The position numbers and the translations under genes are program-made. Under the pieces are notes generated by a model. It was given only the letters and a program-made list of their open reading frames with translations. It searched no databases and had not been told where the DNA came from. Positions 1 through 6,789 of a DNA stretch of 8,252 bases are shown piece after piece (the stretch's first letter is position 1; every line of letters begins with the position of its first letter). This DNA is from an uncultured Veillonella sp. (GTDB lineage Bacteria > Bacillota > Negativicutes > Veillonellales > Veillonellaceae), in contig UQVF01000062.1 in assembly GCA_900544365.1 (NCBI GenBank), positions 1-8,252 of the forward strand, in the 5' to 3' direction.

Positions 1-245
1 TTTTTTGGGTCTATAATTTTTGTCGTGGGTAAGACCATAGGTAAAAACAGGAAAAATAAAAAATCATCTAAATAGTGCTGTGAATTTTTTGGTAAAATCT
101 AGATCAATTCGTGTATTTTTAGGGTAAAATTCACACCACTCAATTGAAAGTTACTCAAATTAGATGAAATATTTCTTTCTGAAAACGTGGGGAAACATTG
201 ATATTAAGCATATATTTAAATTCATTCAAATACGAGATGTTCGAA
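1..245. mobile_element. Probable terminal non-coding segment of an integrated element abutting rpsI
   Basis: No convincing gene lies in this AT-rich stretch. It directly abuts the orphan 3' end of rpsI, whose reading frame is not S9-like upstream of 246, so foreign DNA appears to be joined to the ribosomal gene here. It contains three copies of GGTAAAA (40-46, 91-97, 123-129), a 10-base inverted repeat (79-88 with 126-135) and an 8-base palindrome (239-246). Short repeats of this kind occur near the ends of elements moved by tyrosine recombinases, where they bind integrase or accessory proteins. Frame 1 is open from the window edge to a stop at 73-75 (24 codons, lysine-rich end), which could be the tail of a gene entering from the left or chance. 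No integrase gene is visible, so the assignment rests on the rpsI junction alone. A rearrangement or a misassembly could give the same picture. Confidence 0.45.
79..135. repeat. 10-base inverted repeat with 37-base spacer, overlapping GGTAAAA direct repeats
   Basis: The left arm TGTGAATTTT (79-88) is the exact reverse complement of the right arm AAAATTCACA (126-135). Two of the three GGTAAAA direct repeats (91-97 and 123-129) lie within or across the structure; the third is at 40-46. The spacing is too wide for a CRP-type operator even though the arms contain TGTGA and TCACA. It could be a set of recombinase arm sites or chance in AT-rich DNA. Confidence 0.3.
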
Positions 246-293
246 CCAGGTCTTAAAAAAGCTCGTAAAGCATCTCAATTCTCCAAACGTTAA
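246..293 (+). pseudogene. rpsI: 3' end of rpsI (ribosomal protein S9), displaced fragment; candidate attachment site
   Basis: Frame 3 encodes PGLKKARKASQFSKR followed by TAA (291-293). This is the highly conserved C-terminal tail of ribosomal protein S9, which reaches the P-site tRNA in the 30S subunit and typically ends in QFSKR. The codons (CGT, TTC, TCC, AAA) suit a highly expressed gene and differ from the flanking DNA. Upstream in the same frame the residues (KYEMFE and before) do not match the basic segment that normally precedes GLKKAR, so only about 15 of roughly 130 residues are present. The normal intrinsic terminator still follows. The best reading is the duplicated or displaced gene end left at one boundary of an element that integrated in rpsI, with an intact rpsI at the other boundary outside the window. 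S9 is essential, so this fragment cannot be the only copy. The identity of the tail is secure; the att interpretation is inference. Confidence 0.82.
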
Positions 294-310
294 TTTGGCG
301 ATTACAGAGC

Positions 311-339
311 CCAGTATCCTTTGTGGTGCTGGTTTTTTT
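311..339 (+). terminator. Intrinsic terminator after the rpsI 3' end
   Basis: CCAGTATC (311-318) pairs with GGTGCTGG (325-332) in an 8-base-pair stem that includes two G-T wobble pairs. The loop is 6 bases, and seven T residues follow at 333-339. It sits 17 bases after the rpsI stop codon, as expected for the end of the rplM-rpsI transcript, and supports the view that the DNA from 246 rightward is the original chromosomal context of rpsI. Confidence 0.75.
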
Positions 340-385
340 GTTGCCTCTGGAGGATATGTGTTACTAAAGGAAGGAATGATACGGT

Positions 386-1784
386 ATGGATAAACTAGTA
401 AGAGTAATAGGCGTTGTAGTCGTGGCACTTATTATTTGGTATCTGCCACACACACCAGAAATTTCTGCTCAAGGATGGCATTTATTAGCTATCTTTACAG
501 CCACAATTGTAGGATTTATATTACGACCTTATCCAACGGGTGTGATGGCTTTTATGGGATCTGCTGCGGCAGTGGCTACTAGCTCAATTAAAATGAATGA
601 AGCTTTATTGGGCTATGCAGAACCCAATGTATGGCTCATTGTGTCCCATTTTCTTTTCTAGAGGAATCATCAATTCAGGTCTAGGTCGACGTATTGCGTA
701 CACCTTAATTCATTGGTTTGGTACTAGCACATTACGGTTGGCGTATGCGTTAGCTATGACCGACTTAATTATTTCTCCAGCGACACCATCTAATACAGCC
801 CGTGGAGGTGGTATTATTTACCATATTGTGCAGAATATTTCCATGGCCTTTGATTCTAGACCAGGTGAAACGGCACGCCGTATGGGAGCATACTTGATGA
901 CGACGGCCCACACGGTAAATGCGTGTACAGTAACCGTATTCTTGACAGCTTGTAGTGGTAATCTATTGATTACGTCTTTAGGGGCAAAATTATTTGGCTA
1001 CACTGTAACGTGGTGGGAGTGGTTTTTAGCAGGCGCCTTACCAGGATTGCTTAGTATGGTCATCATGCCTTGGTTTATTTACAAAATTTACCCGCCTGAA
1101 ATTAAGGAAACGCCAGAAGCTCCAGCTATGGCTCGTGAAGAGTTAAATAAACTAGGCCCTATCACGTTGATGGAAAAAAAGGTGGCGGCCATTTTCGCGG
1201 TAGCTATTTTATTGTGGTCTACTACGACAATTACTGGATTACATGCAACGGTTATTGCTGTTATGGCGGTATTAGCCTGTGTTATTAGTGAATGTCTTAC
1301 ATGGGATGATATTTTGAAAGAATCCACTGGTTGGGATATTTTGATTTGGATGGGTACTTTAGTTGGTATGGCTAGATTACTTGGTAAATTAGGTGTAGTA
1401 GCTGTGTTTGCGAAATTTGTGGGCGCTATGCTAGGGGGGATGTCTTGGGAGTGGGCAGCGTTAATTATTTCTCTAGTTTTTGTATATTCACAATATTTCT
1501 TTGCTAGTGGAACTGCTCGTATTACTGCATTATTTTCTGCTTTTGCAGCTATCTTAATTGCTTTAGGAGCGCCTATTCCTTATGCAATTTTGATGTTTGG
1601 GTTGATGAATAGTCCAGGTTGTACGTTGACGCATTATAGTTCAGGGGTAACACCGATTTTCTTTGGTAGTCACTATGTGCCACAAGTGACGTGGTGGAAA
1701 GTAGGATTTTATATTTCCGTATTGAATTATATCTTCCATTTCTTCTTTGGTAATTTGAGCATGAAGTTATTTGGAATCATATAA
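386..1784 (+). pseudogene. DASS/CitT-family anion:sodium symporter (di- or tricarboxylate transporter), frameshifted
   Basis: Inner-membrane carrier of the divalent anion:Na+ symporter (DASS, SLC13/CitT) family, which moves dicarboxylates or citrate/tartrate-type acids; the exact substrate cannot be read. The ATG at 386 has AAGGAAGG at 367-374. The first 91 codons give the family N-terminus (GWHLLAIF, RPYPTGVMAFMG, NVWLIV) and stop at TAG 659-661. The rest continues one frame over from about 657 (SRGIINSGLGRRIAY) to TAA 1782-1784. Family hallmarks downstream are PSNTARGGGII (SNT motif, 786-818), a PPEIKETPEAP cytoplasmic loop, and the C-terminal repeat with LTHYSSGVTPIFFGSHY. The rejoined protein would be about 465 residues, close to family length, so the sole defect is the frameshift. 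A net loss of two bases fits best, since relatives read like WLIVAAFFLARG there. An ATG at 597 opens the second frame, but its first 20 residues are out-of-frame translation and it is not a credible start. No convincing promoter separates it from the terminator at 311-339. Confidence 0.85.
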
Positions 1785-1810
1785 GGATTAGAAGTATATA
1801 AGGTTTAATG

Positions 1811-1860
1811 AAGGTTGTACTAAATGACATTTGTTCATTTTAGTACAACCTTTTTAGTTT
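1811..1860 (+). terminator. Strong intrinsic terminator between the transporter gene and recJ
   Basis: AAGGTTGTACTAAA (1811-1824) pairs perfectly with its complement at 1839-1852. Past a one-base bulge at 1838, TGA (1825-1827) pairs with TCA (1835-1837), leaving a 7-base loop. A T-tract (1851-1855, then more T after AG) follows. It begins 27 bases after the transporter stop and separates that gene from the recJ operon. Confidence 0.88.
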
Positions 1861-2027
1861 TTAGCAAAAGTAGAAATGCTTATATAAGAGTAGTTATGAC
1901 TTTGGTTATAAAGGAATTGAACATTGAAATTGATAATTAAGAAATAGACCATCTTTATTAGAATAGCTAATTCAGATATAAGATTTGATAATAAATCAAA
2001 TTATTATATTTTTAATAATGATACTTA

Positions 2028-2056
2028 TTGAAAATGTTCGTTCTTTCATGTATAAT
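2028..2056 (+). promoter_or_regulatory. Sigma-70-type promoter of the recJ operon
   Basis: The -35 box TTGAAA (2028-2033) and a perfect -10 box TATAAT (2051-2056) are separated by the ideal 17 bases. Transcription would start at about 2062-2064, giving a leader of roughly 37 bases before the recJ ATG at 2100. It lies downstream of the 1811-1855 terminator and is the only near-consensus promoter I see in the 1785-2099 gap. The remainder of the gap (1861-2027) is AT-rich with no gene or clear structure. Confidence 0.75.
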
Positions 2057-2072
2057 AATGATAATGATAATG
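2054..2072. promoter_or_regulatory. Fur-box-like GATAAT hexamer array overlapping the -10 and start site
   Basis: The hexamers AATAAT, GATAAT and GATAAT lie head to tail at 2054-2071, i.e. ATAATG three times at 2055-2072. Aligned by eye to the classical Fur box GATAATGATAATCATTATC, 15 of 19 positions match. Aligned to the 7-1-7 form TGATAAT-N-ATTATCA starting at 2059, 12 of 14 match. The site overlaps the -10 and the transcription start, where a bound repressor would block initiation. Low sequence complexity in an AT-rich gap is the main reason for caution. Confidence 0.35.
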
Positions 2073-2088
2073 AAAGAAATATCCGTCC

Positions 2089-2095
2089 AAGAGGT
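2089..2095 (+). promoter_or_regulatory. Ribosome binding site that fixes the recJ start
   Basis: AAGAGGT lies just before ATG 2100, with 5 bases between AGAGG and the start codon. The longer reading frame opening with TTG at 2028 has no such site, and its TTG is itself the -35 box of the promoter, so translation from there would precede transcription start. Confidence 0.7.
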
Positions 2096-2099
2096 ACTT

Positions 2100-4106
2100 A
2101 TGAAAATAGATAAACGAACAGGCAAACGTTGGAAAATTGCCGAAAATCAAGAAGAAGTAGAATCTCAATTGACCTCTGGATTAGCAGTACATCCTATCGT
2201 TTCTCATTTGTTGGCGAATCGTGGGATTACCACTGTAGAAGAAGGTCGAACATTCTTATATAGCACGATGGATGATTTATTAGATCCTTTTATGTTAAAA
2301 GGTATGGCACAGGCTGTAGATGAAATTGAAAGAGTCTTAGCTATGAATGGATCCATTGTGATTTACGGAGATTATGATGTGGATGGTATTACCGCTACAT
2401 CACTAATGTACCGATTTTTTTCGAGCTTAAATGCGAATGTAACGTATTATATCCCAGAGCGACAAAGCGAAGGGTATGGATTGAATTTAGAAGCCTTAGA
2501 ATACTTAATTTCTAAAAAAACAGATTTGATTATTTCTGTAGATTGCGGTATTAGCTCGTATGATATTGTAGAGGCTGTGCGAGATCGGGTGTCTATGATT
2601 ATTACAGACCACCATACAGCACCACCAAAGATACCAAGGGCTACAGCCGTAGTTAACCATAAACAACCAGATTGCCCATATACAGATAAAAATTTATCCG
2701 GTGTAGGTGTGGCATTCAAGGTTTGCCAAGCCTTGTGGAAACGTCGCACTGGGGAAGAGTATCGTGAAGACTTAGATATTGTAGCCTTGGGAACTGTAGC
2801 AGATGTAGTCCCTTTAGTAGGGGAAAATCGGATTATTGTTCGTGAAGGTTTACGTAAAATGACAGAATCTCCTAATGTGGGGATTCAATCCTTAGTGCAA
2901 GTGGCTGGCTTAGAGGGGAAAGCCTTATCAGCAGGACACATAGGATTCACCTTAGCCCCACGATTAAATGCAGCAGGACGTGTGACCCATGCGACAAGGG
3001 CGGTAGAGTTACTGATTACTGCAGATCCTTCCGAAGCGATTGAAATTGCAGAAGAATTGCAGGAAACAAATACGGAGCGACAACAGATTGAACGAGCTAT
3101 TTTTGAAGAGGCCTATCAGTCGGTATTGGCACAAGGAACATTAGCCGATCAATGTATTGTGGTGGCTGGTGAAGGATGGCATCCTGGAGTTATCGGTATC
3201 GTTGCTTCACGTTTGGTAGAAGCCTTTTACAAGCCGACTATGGTGATCAGCATCAATGATGGTATAGGAAAGGGATCTTGTCGGAGTATTGATCATTGTA
3301 ATATGTATGATATGTTGACCTATGCAGGGGATACATTAATTCAATTTGGGGGTCATGCACAGGCTGCAGGATTTAGTGTAAAAGCGGAAAATATTGATGC
3401 TTTGCGAGAAAAGGCAAGTGAGTTTTGTCGTAAGACCTTAACGGAAGAAGATTATATTCCTATCGTAGATATTGATGGGGCTATGCATAGTGATGATATT
3501 AGTATTGATCTTATTGATCAGATTGCTACATTGGAGCCATATGGTATGGGAAATAGTACCCCCGTCTTTGCAATTCCACAGATTCGTGTACAGAATCTGT
3601 ATCCTATGGGCTTTCAAAAAAATCATTGTAAGATTATTCTACAAGGTCAACAGGGCCCTATTGATGCGGTGGCTTGGCAAGGGGAACATTATATGCAAGA
3701 AATCTTTGCTGATGACCCTGTAAAAGTAGCCTTTTCCTTGCAGAAAAATGAATGGCAAGGTGTGGTGACGCCACAGCTTATTGTGCAAGACTTGGAGCCG
3801 CTTTCACAGCAACGAGAACGATTAGAAGTAGATAGTTTGCGTAAATTGTATACGGTGGTGAAACAAATTTTCCGATCTCCCACAGCACCGAAATATATTG
3901 TAGAACGAGAAACATTGGAAAGCCGACCACAAGAGATGACTTCTAGAGAAGCTATTCTTGCCCTTGAAGTGTTTAAGGAATTAGGCATTTTGAAAGAAGA
4001 AGTATTAGAAGATGGACGTCATGTATATCGCTGGGTGAATGTGCAACAAAAGTTGGAACTTCATACATCCTTGACGTTTATGACATATAGTCAGGAGGGA
4101 GCATAA
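2100..4106 (+). CDS. recJ: Single-stranded-DNA-specific exonuclease RecJ
   Basis: A cytoplasmic 5'-3' single-strand DNA exonuclease of the DHH phosphoesterase family, acting in recombinational repair (RecFOR pathway), mismatch repair and replication restart. The 668-residue protein has the full motif set: DYDVDG (91-96), the ISVDCG strand, TDHH (DHH at 170-172), LGTVADVVPL (metal-binding Asp 235), APRLNAAGR, and the DHHA1 motif GGHAQAAG (417-424) preceded by SCRS. Beyond the catalytic core is an OB-fold-like part starting near LEPYGMGNSTPVF, then a C-terminal extension of about 100 residues resembling the extra domain of Firmicute RecJ, which makes it longer than E. coli RecJ. The start at 2100 is chosen over upstream TTG 2028 because of its ribosome binding site and the promoter position. 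Its stop shares one base with the rel start (TAATG), implying translational coupling. First gene of the operon. Confidence 0.95.
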   Translation: MKIDKRTGKRWKIAENQEEVESQLTSGLAVHPIVSHLLANRGITTVEEGRTFLYSTMDDLLDPFMLKGMAQAVDEIERVLAMNGSIVIYGDYDVDGITATSLMYRFFSSLNANVTYYIPERQSEGYGLNLEALEYLISKKTDLIISVDCGISSYDIVEAVRDRVSMIITDHHTAPPKIPRATAVVNHKQPDCPYTDKNLSGVGVAFKVCQALWKRRTGEEYREDLDIVALGTVADVVPLVGENRIIVREGLRKMTESPNVGIQSLVQVAGLEGKALSAGHIGFTLAPRLNAAGRVTHATRAVELLITADPSEAIEIAEELQETNTERQQIERAIFEEAYQSVLAQGTLADQCIVVAGEGWHPGVIGIVASRLVEAFYKPTMVISINDGIGKGSCRSIDHCNMYDMLTYAGDTLIQFGGHAQAAGFSVKAENIDALREKASEFCRKTLTEEDYIPIVDIDGAMHSDDISIDLIDQIATLEPYGMGNSTPVFAIPQIRVQNLYPMGFQKNHCKIILQGQQGPIDAVAWQGEHYMQEIFADDPVKVAFSLQKNEWQGVVTPQLIVQDLEPLSQQRERLEVDSLRKLYTVVKQIFRSPTAPKYIVERETLESRPQEMTSREAILALEVFKELGILKEEVLEDGRHVYRWVNVQQKLELHTSLTFMTYSQEGA

Positions 4107-6331
4107 TGGTAAGTACTATAAATACCCCTCAGGAGCATACATTTAATAAAGAACGAGAATATGGACAATTTATGGACCGTGTTCGGTCCTATTTACCAGA
4201 AGAAGACTGGCCAGTCATAGAGCGTGCGTTTACACTGGCAGATAAAGCCCATGCATCGCAAAAACGGGCTTCTGGAGAACCGTATATCTTACACCCATTA
4301 GGGGTTGCCACTATATTGAGCGAACTACAAATTGATCGATCTACCTTGGTATCTGCTTTATTACATGATGTAGTGGAAGATACGGAGATAAGCTTAGAGG
4401 AAATAGAAGAACAATTTGGACCAGAAGTGGCGTTCTTGGTGGATGGGGTTACAAAACTGAATCAATTTCAGTACCAAACGAAAGAAGAACAGCAAATTGA
4501 AAATTATCGGAAGATGATTTTAGCCATGGCAAAAGATGTGCGTGTAGTGGTCATCAAATTAGGGGACCGCTTGCACAATATGCGTACCTTAAAGCATATG
4601 CGGCCTGATAAACAACAGCGCATTGCCCAAGAAACATTAGAAATTTTTGCGCCATTAGCACATCGCTTAGGTATTTTTAATATTAAATGGGAACTAGAGG
4701 ACTTATCGTTCCGTTATTTAGAACCAGAAAAATATTATGACCTAGTACAACAGATGAGTGAAAAACGACAAGCTCGTGAGGATATCGTAAATGATACGAT
4801 GAATACTTTGAAAGATGCTTTGGAACGTGCTCATATTAAAGCAGATGTAAAAGGTCGTCCAAAACACTTTTATAGTATTTATAAGAAAATGAAAAAGGAC
4901 AATCGAGATTTATCGCAAATTTACGATTTGTATGCAGTGCGTGTCATCGTAGATACAATTCCAGATTGCTATGCCGTGTTAGGTACAGTACATAGTTTGT
5001 GGAAACCGTTGCCGTATCGCTTTAAAGATTATATTGCGATGCCGAAGTCGAATATGTATCAATCCTTGCACACCACCGTCATCGGCACAAAAGGTCAGCC
5101 TGTAGAAATTCAAATTCGTACCTGGGATATGCATCGTGTGTCTGAATATGGTGTAGCCGCTCATTGGCGCTATAAAGAGGGCAATAAAGGAAAGGCAGAA
5201 GCTGATTTTGATGCAAAGGTAGGCTGGATTCGTCAAGTTCTTGAGTGGCAGGATGCCAGTGATCCAAAAGAATTATTGAATGCATTAAAACTAGATGTTT
5301 TTACAGGAGAAGTGTTCGTCTTTACTCCAAAAGGTGACGTTATGAAGTTGCCGAAAGGCACAGTGCCACTGGATTTTGCTTATCGTGTTCATACCGATGT
5401 GGGGAATAAATGCGTAGGAGCCAAAATTAATGGCAAGATTGTTCCTTTGGATTATGAATTACAAAATGGGGATATCGTTGAAATCGTTACTTCTAAAAAT
5501 GGGAAACCACGGTTAGACTGGTTAAATATCGTTGGCTCTACGGAAAGTAAGACAAAGATTCGAAACTGGTTTAAGCGAGAAAATAAAGAAGAAAATATCG
5601 TCAAAGGTAAAGAACTATTAGAAAAAGAAGCGAAACGCTTAGGCTATGATTGGAAAGACTTAACAAAAAATGGTCGCCTAGAAAAGATTGGAAAATCTTT
5701 GAATGCTGGCGGCGAAGCTGAGCTGTACTCTGCAGTTGGATTTGGTGGACTTTCAGTGAATACAGTATTGCTCAGATTAGTGGACATTCATAAGCAGGAA
5801 GTGGCTAAGGAAGAGCAGCGAAAAGATACGATGGCTGTCATCGATCGCCTTAAAGTACATCAAGGAAAATCTAGGAAAAGTAGCAGTGGTGTTCTTGTGA
5901 AAGGCGAAGCCGGTGTGATGGTTCGTATGGCTCGTTGTTGTAACCCAGTACCCGGTGACGATATTATTGGTTATATTACGAGAGGCCGAGGTGTTTCTGT
6001 ACATCGTGCAGATTGTACCAATATTGGTCATACCCCAGATGATTTACATCGTATGATTGAGGTTGATTGGGAAGGAGCTACACAGGATCAATTCCAAGTA
6101 AGTGTGTCCGTGCATGCCTATGATCGCAGTGGGTTGTTGATGGAAGTGATGGCAGTATTGTCAGAAATGAAAATTAACATTTCTAATATCAATGCCAAGA
6201 CAGATAACTCAAAAGATGTGACTATTCAATTAATGCTAGATATTAAGGATTTATCGCAACTAGATTATGTGATGACGAAGTTACGTCGAGTGAAAGATGT
6301 ATATTCAGTCCATCGAGGAGGAAAAGCATGA
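4106..6331 (+). CDS. rel: Bifunctional (p)ppGpp synthetase/hydrolase, Rel/SpoT type
   Basis: Makes (p)ppGpp from ATP plus GDP/GTP and degrades it, controlling the stringent response; it associates with ribosomes carrying deacylated tRNA. The 741 residues hold every domain of a long RSH enzyme. The HD hydrolase has H63, H87-D88, E91-D92, and N158 and T161 in GDRLHNMRT. The synthetase has D274 in IYDLYAVRV and E334 in VEIQIRT. A TGS domain lies at about 397-460, a conserved-Cys/zinc-finger domain has C611-C612, H633 and C637, and a C-terminal ACT domain starts at about 665. The synthetase carries RFKD (305-308), the RxKD signature of bifunctional Rel, not the ExDD of synthetase-only RelA. The hydrolase residues are intact, so both activities are expected. 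The start overlaps the recJ stop by one base, with AGGAGGG at 4093-4099. It is likely the organism's main (p)ppGpp enzyme. Confidence 0.96.
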   Translation: MVSTINTPQEHTFNKEREYGQFMDRVRSYLPEEDWPVIERAFTLADKAHASQKRASGEPYILHPLGVATILSELQIDRSTLVSALLHDVVEDTEISLEEIEEQFGPEVAFLVDGVTKLNQFQYQTKEEQQIENYRKMILAMAKDVRVVVIKLGDRLHNMRTLKHMRPDKQQRIAQETLEIFAPLAHRLGIFNIKWELEDLSFRYLEPEKYYDLVQQMSEKRQAREDIVNDTMNTLKDALERAHIKADVKGRPKHFYSIYKKMKKDNRDLSQIYDLYAVRVIVDTIPDCYAVLGTVHSLWKPLPYRFKDYIAMPKSNMYQSLHTTVIGTKGQPVEIQIRTWDMHRVSEYGVAAHWRYKEGNKGKAEADFDAKVGWIRQVLEWQDASDPKELLNALKLDVFTGEVFVFTPKGDVMKLPKGTVPLDFAYRVHTDVGNKCVGAKINGKIVPLDYELQNGDIVEIVTSKNGKPRLDWLNIVGSTESKTKIRNWFKRENKEENIVKGKELLEKEAKRLGYDWKDLTKNGRLEKIGKSLNAGGEAELYSAVGFGGLSVNTVLLRLVDIHKQEVAKEEQRKDTMAVIDRLKVHQGKSRKSSSGVLVKGEAGVMVRMARCCNPVPGDDIIGYITRGRGVSVHRADCTNIGHTPDDLHRMIEVDWEGATQDQFQVSVSVHAYDRSGLLMEVMAVLSEMKINISNINAKTDNSKDVTIQLMLDIKDLSQLDYVMTKLRRVKDVYSVHRGGKA

Positions 6332-6777
6332 GAGCCGTTGTACAACGTGTAAGTTCTTCTTCGGTTACCGTAGATGGGTCTGTTATTAGTAGTATAAAGC
6401 AAGGTCTTCTAGTGCTAGTAGGTGTAACAGAGACGGATACAACAGAGGATGTGAAATACATCTGTGATAAGGTCAGTTACTTACGTATCTTTGAAGATGA
6501 ACAGGATAAGATGAACCTATCTGTATTAGATGTAGGTGGTGAGGTGTGCGTAGTGTCGCAATTCACCCTCTACGGAGATGCGCGCAAGGGTCGTCGACCA
6601 AACTTTATGAAAGCAGCATCACCAGAGATGGCAGAGCGCTTATATCTGGAGCTAGTAGAGGCTTTCAAAGGAAGAGGTTTAATAGTGAGTACAGGTCAAT
6701 TTCAAGCTCATATGCAAGTATCATTAGTCAATGATGGACCTGTGACGATTCTGTTAGATAGTAGTAAAGAATTTTAA
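6328..6777 (+). CDS. dtd: D-aminoacyl-tRNA deacylase (DTD)
   Basis: Hydrolyses D-amino acids (and glycine) mischarged onto tRNA, a chiral proofreading step outside the ribosome. The 149-residue length is typical of the family, which acts as a homodimer. The N-terminus MRAVVQRVSSSSVTVDG is characteristic. Both active-site motifs are present: SQFTL (S77-Q78-F79-T80) and the Gly-cis-Pro motif NDGPVT (G137-P138), which enforces chirality. The segment before it reads TGQFQAHMQVSLVNDG; many relatives have FGA there, a mild variation. Its ATG overlaps the rel stop (ATGA, 4 bases) and GAGGAGG lies at 6315-6321, so it should be translationally coupled to rel. The rel-dtd pairing is common in Firmicutes. 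Confidence 0.95.
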   Translation: MRAVVQRVSSSSVTVDGSVISSIKQGLLVLVGVTETDTTEDVKYICDKVSYLRIFEDEQDKMNLSVLDVGGEVCVVSQFTLYGDARKGRRPNFMKAASPEMAERLYLELVEAFKGRGLIVSTGQFQAHMQVSLVNDGPVTILLDSSKEF

Positions 6778-6789
6778 TGGAGTTACTAG

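Noticed and set aside
12..17. TATAAT as the -10 of an outward-reading promoter from the element.
   Set aside because: Its -35 would lie outside the window, and the region is too AT-rich for a lone hexamer to count.
79..135. TGTGA...TCACA as a CRP/FNR-type operator.
   Set aside because: The half-sites are far more than the required 6 bases apart.
239..247. GTTCGAACC resembles the T-arm of a tRNA gene (possible tRNA attachment site).
   Set aside because: No acceptor or anticodon stem can be built around it, and the adjacent bases are explained by the rpsI tail.
220..393. A frame-1 open stretch reading through the terminator and ending in ...ASGGYVLLKEGMIRYG.
   Set aside because: It has no ATG before its last five codons and no ribosome binding site for a longer product, overlaps the better supported S9 tail in frame 3, and runs through the hairpin. 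Apparent coding character is likely chance.
222..428. A 68-codon minus-strand open frame across the rpsI tail and terminator.
   Set aside because: It is the antisense of the S9 C-terminal codons, the terminator hairpin and the transporter start; no ribosome binding site or recognisable protein.
597..1784. A complete 395-residue transporter starting at ATG 597.
   Set aside because: Its first 20 residues are out-of-frame translation of the family's N-terminal region, there is no ribosome binding site, and the true N-terminus is found in the other frame from 386.
1983..2001. Small hairpin ATTTGA/TCAAAT in the recJ upstream gap.
   Set aside because: Six A/T-dominated pairs with no T-tract or conserved context; expected by chance in such DNA.
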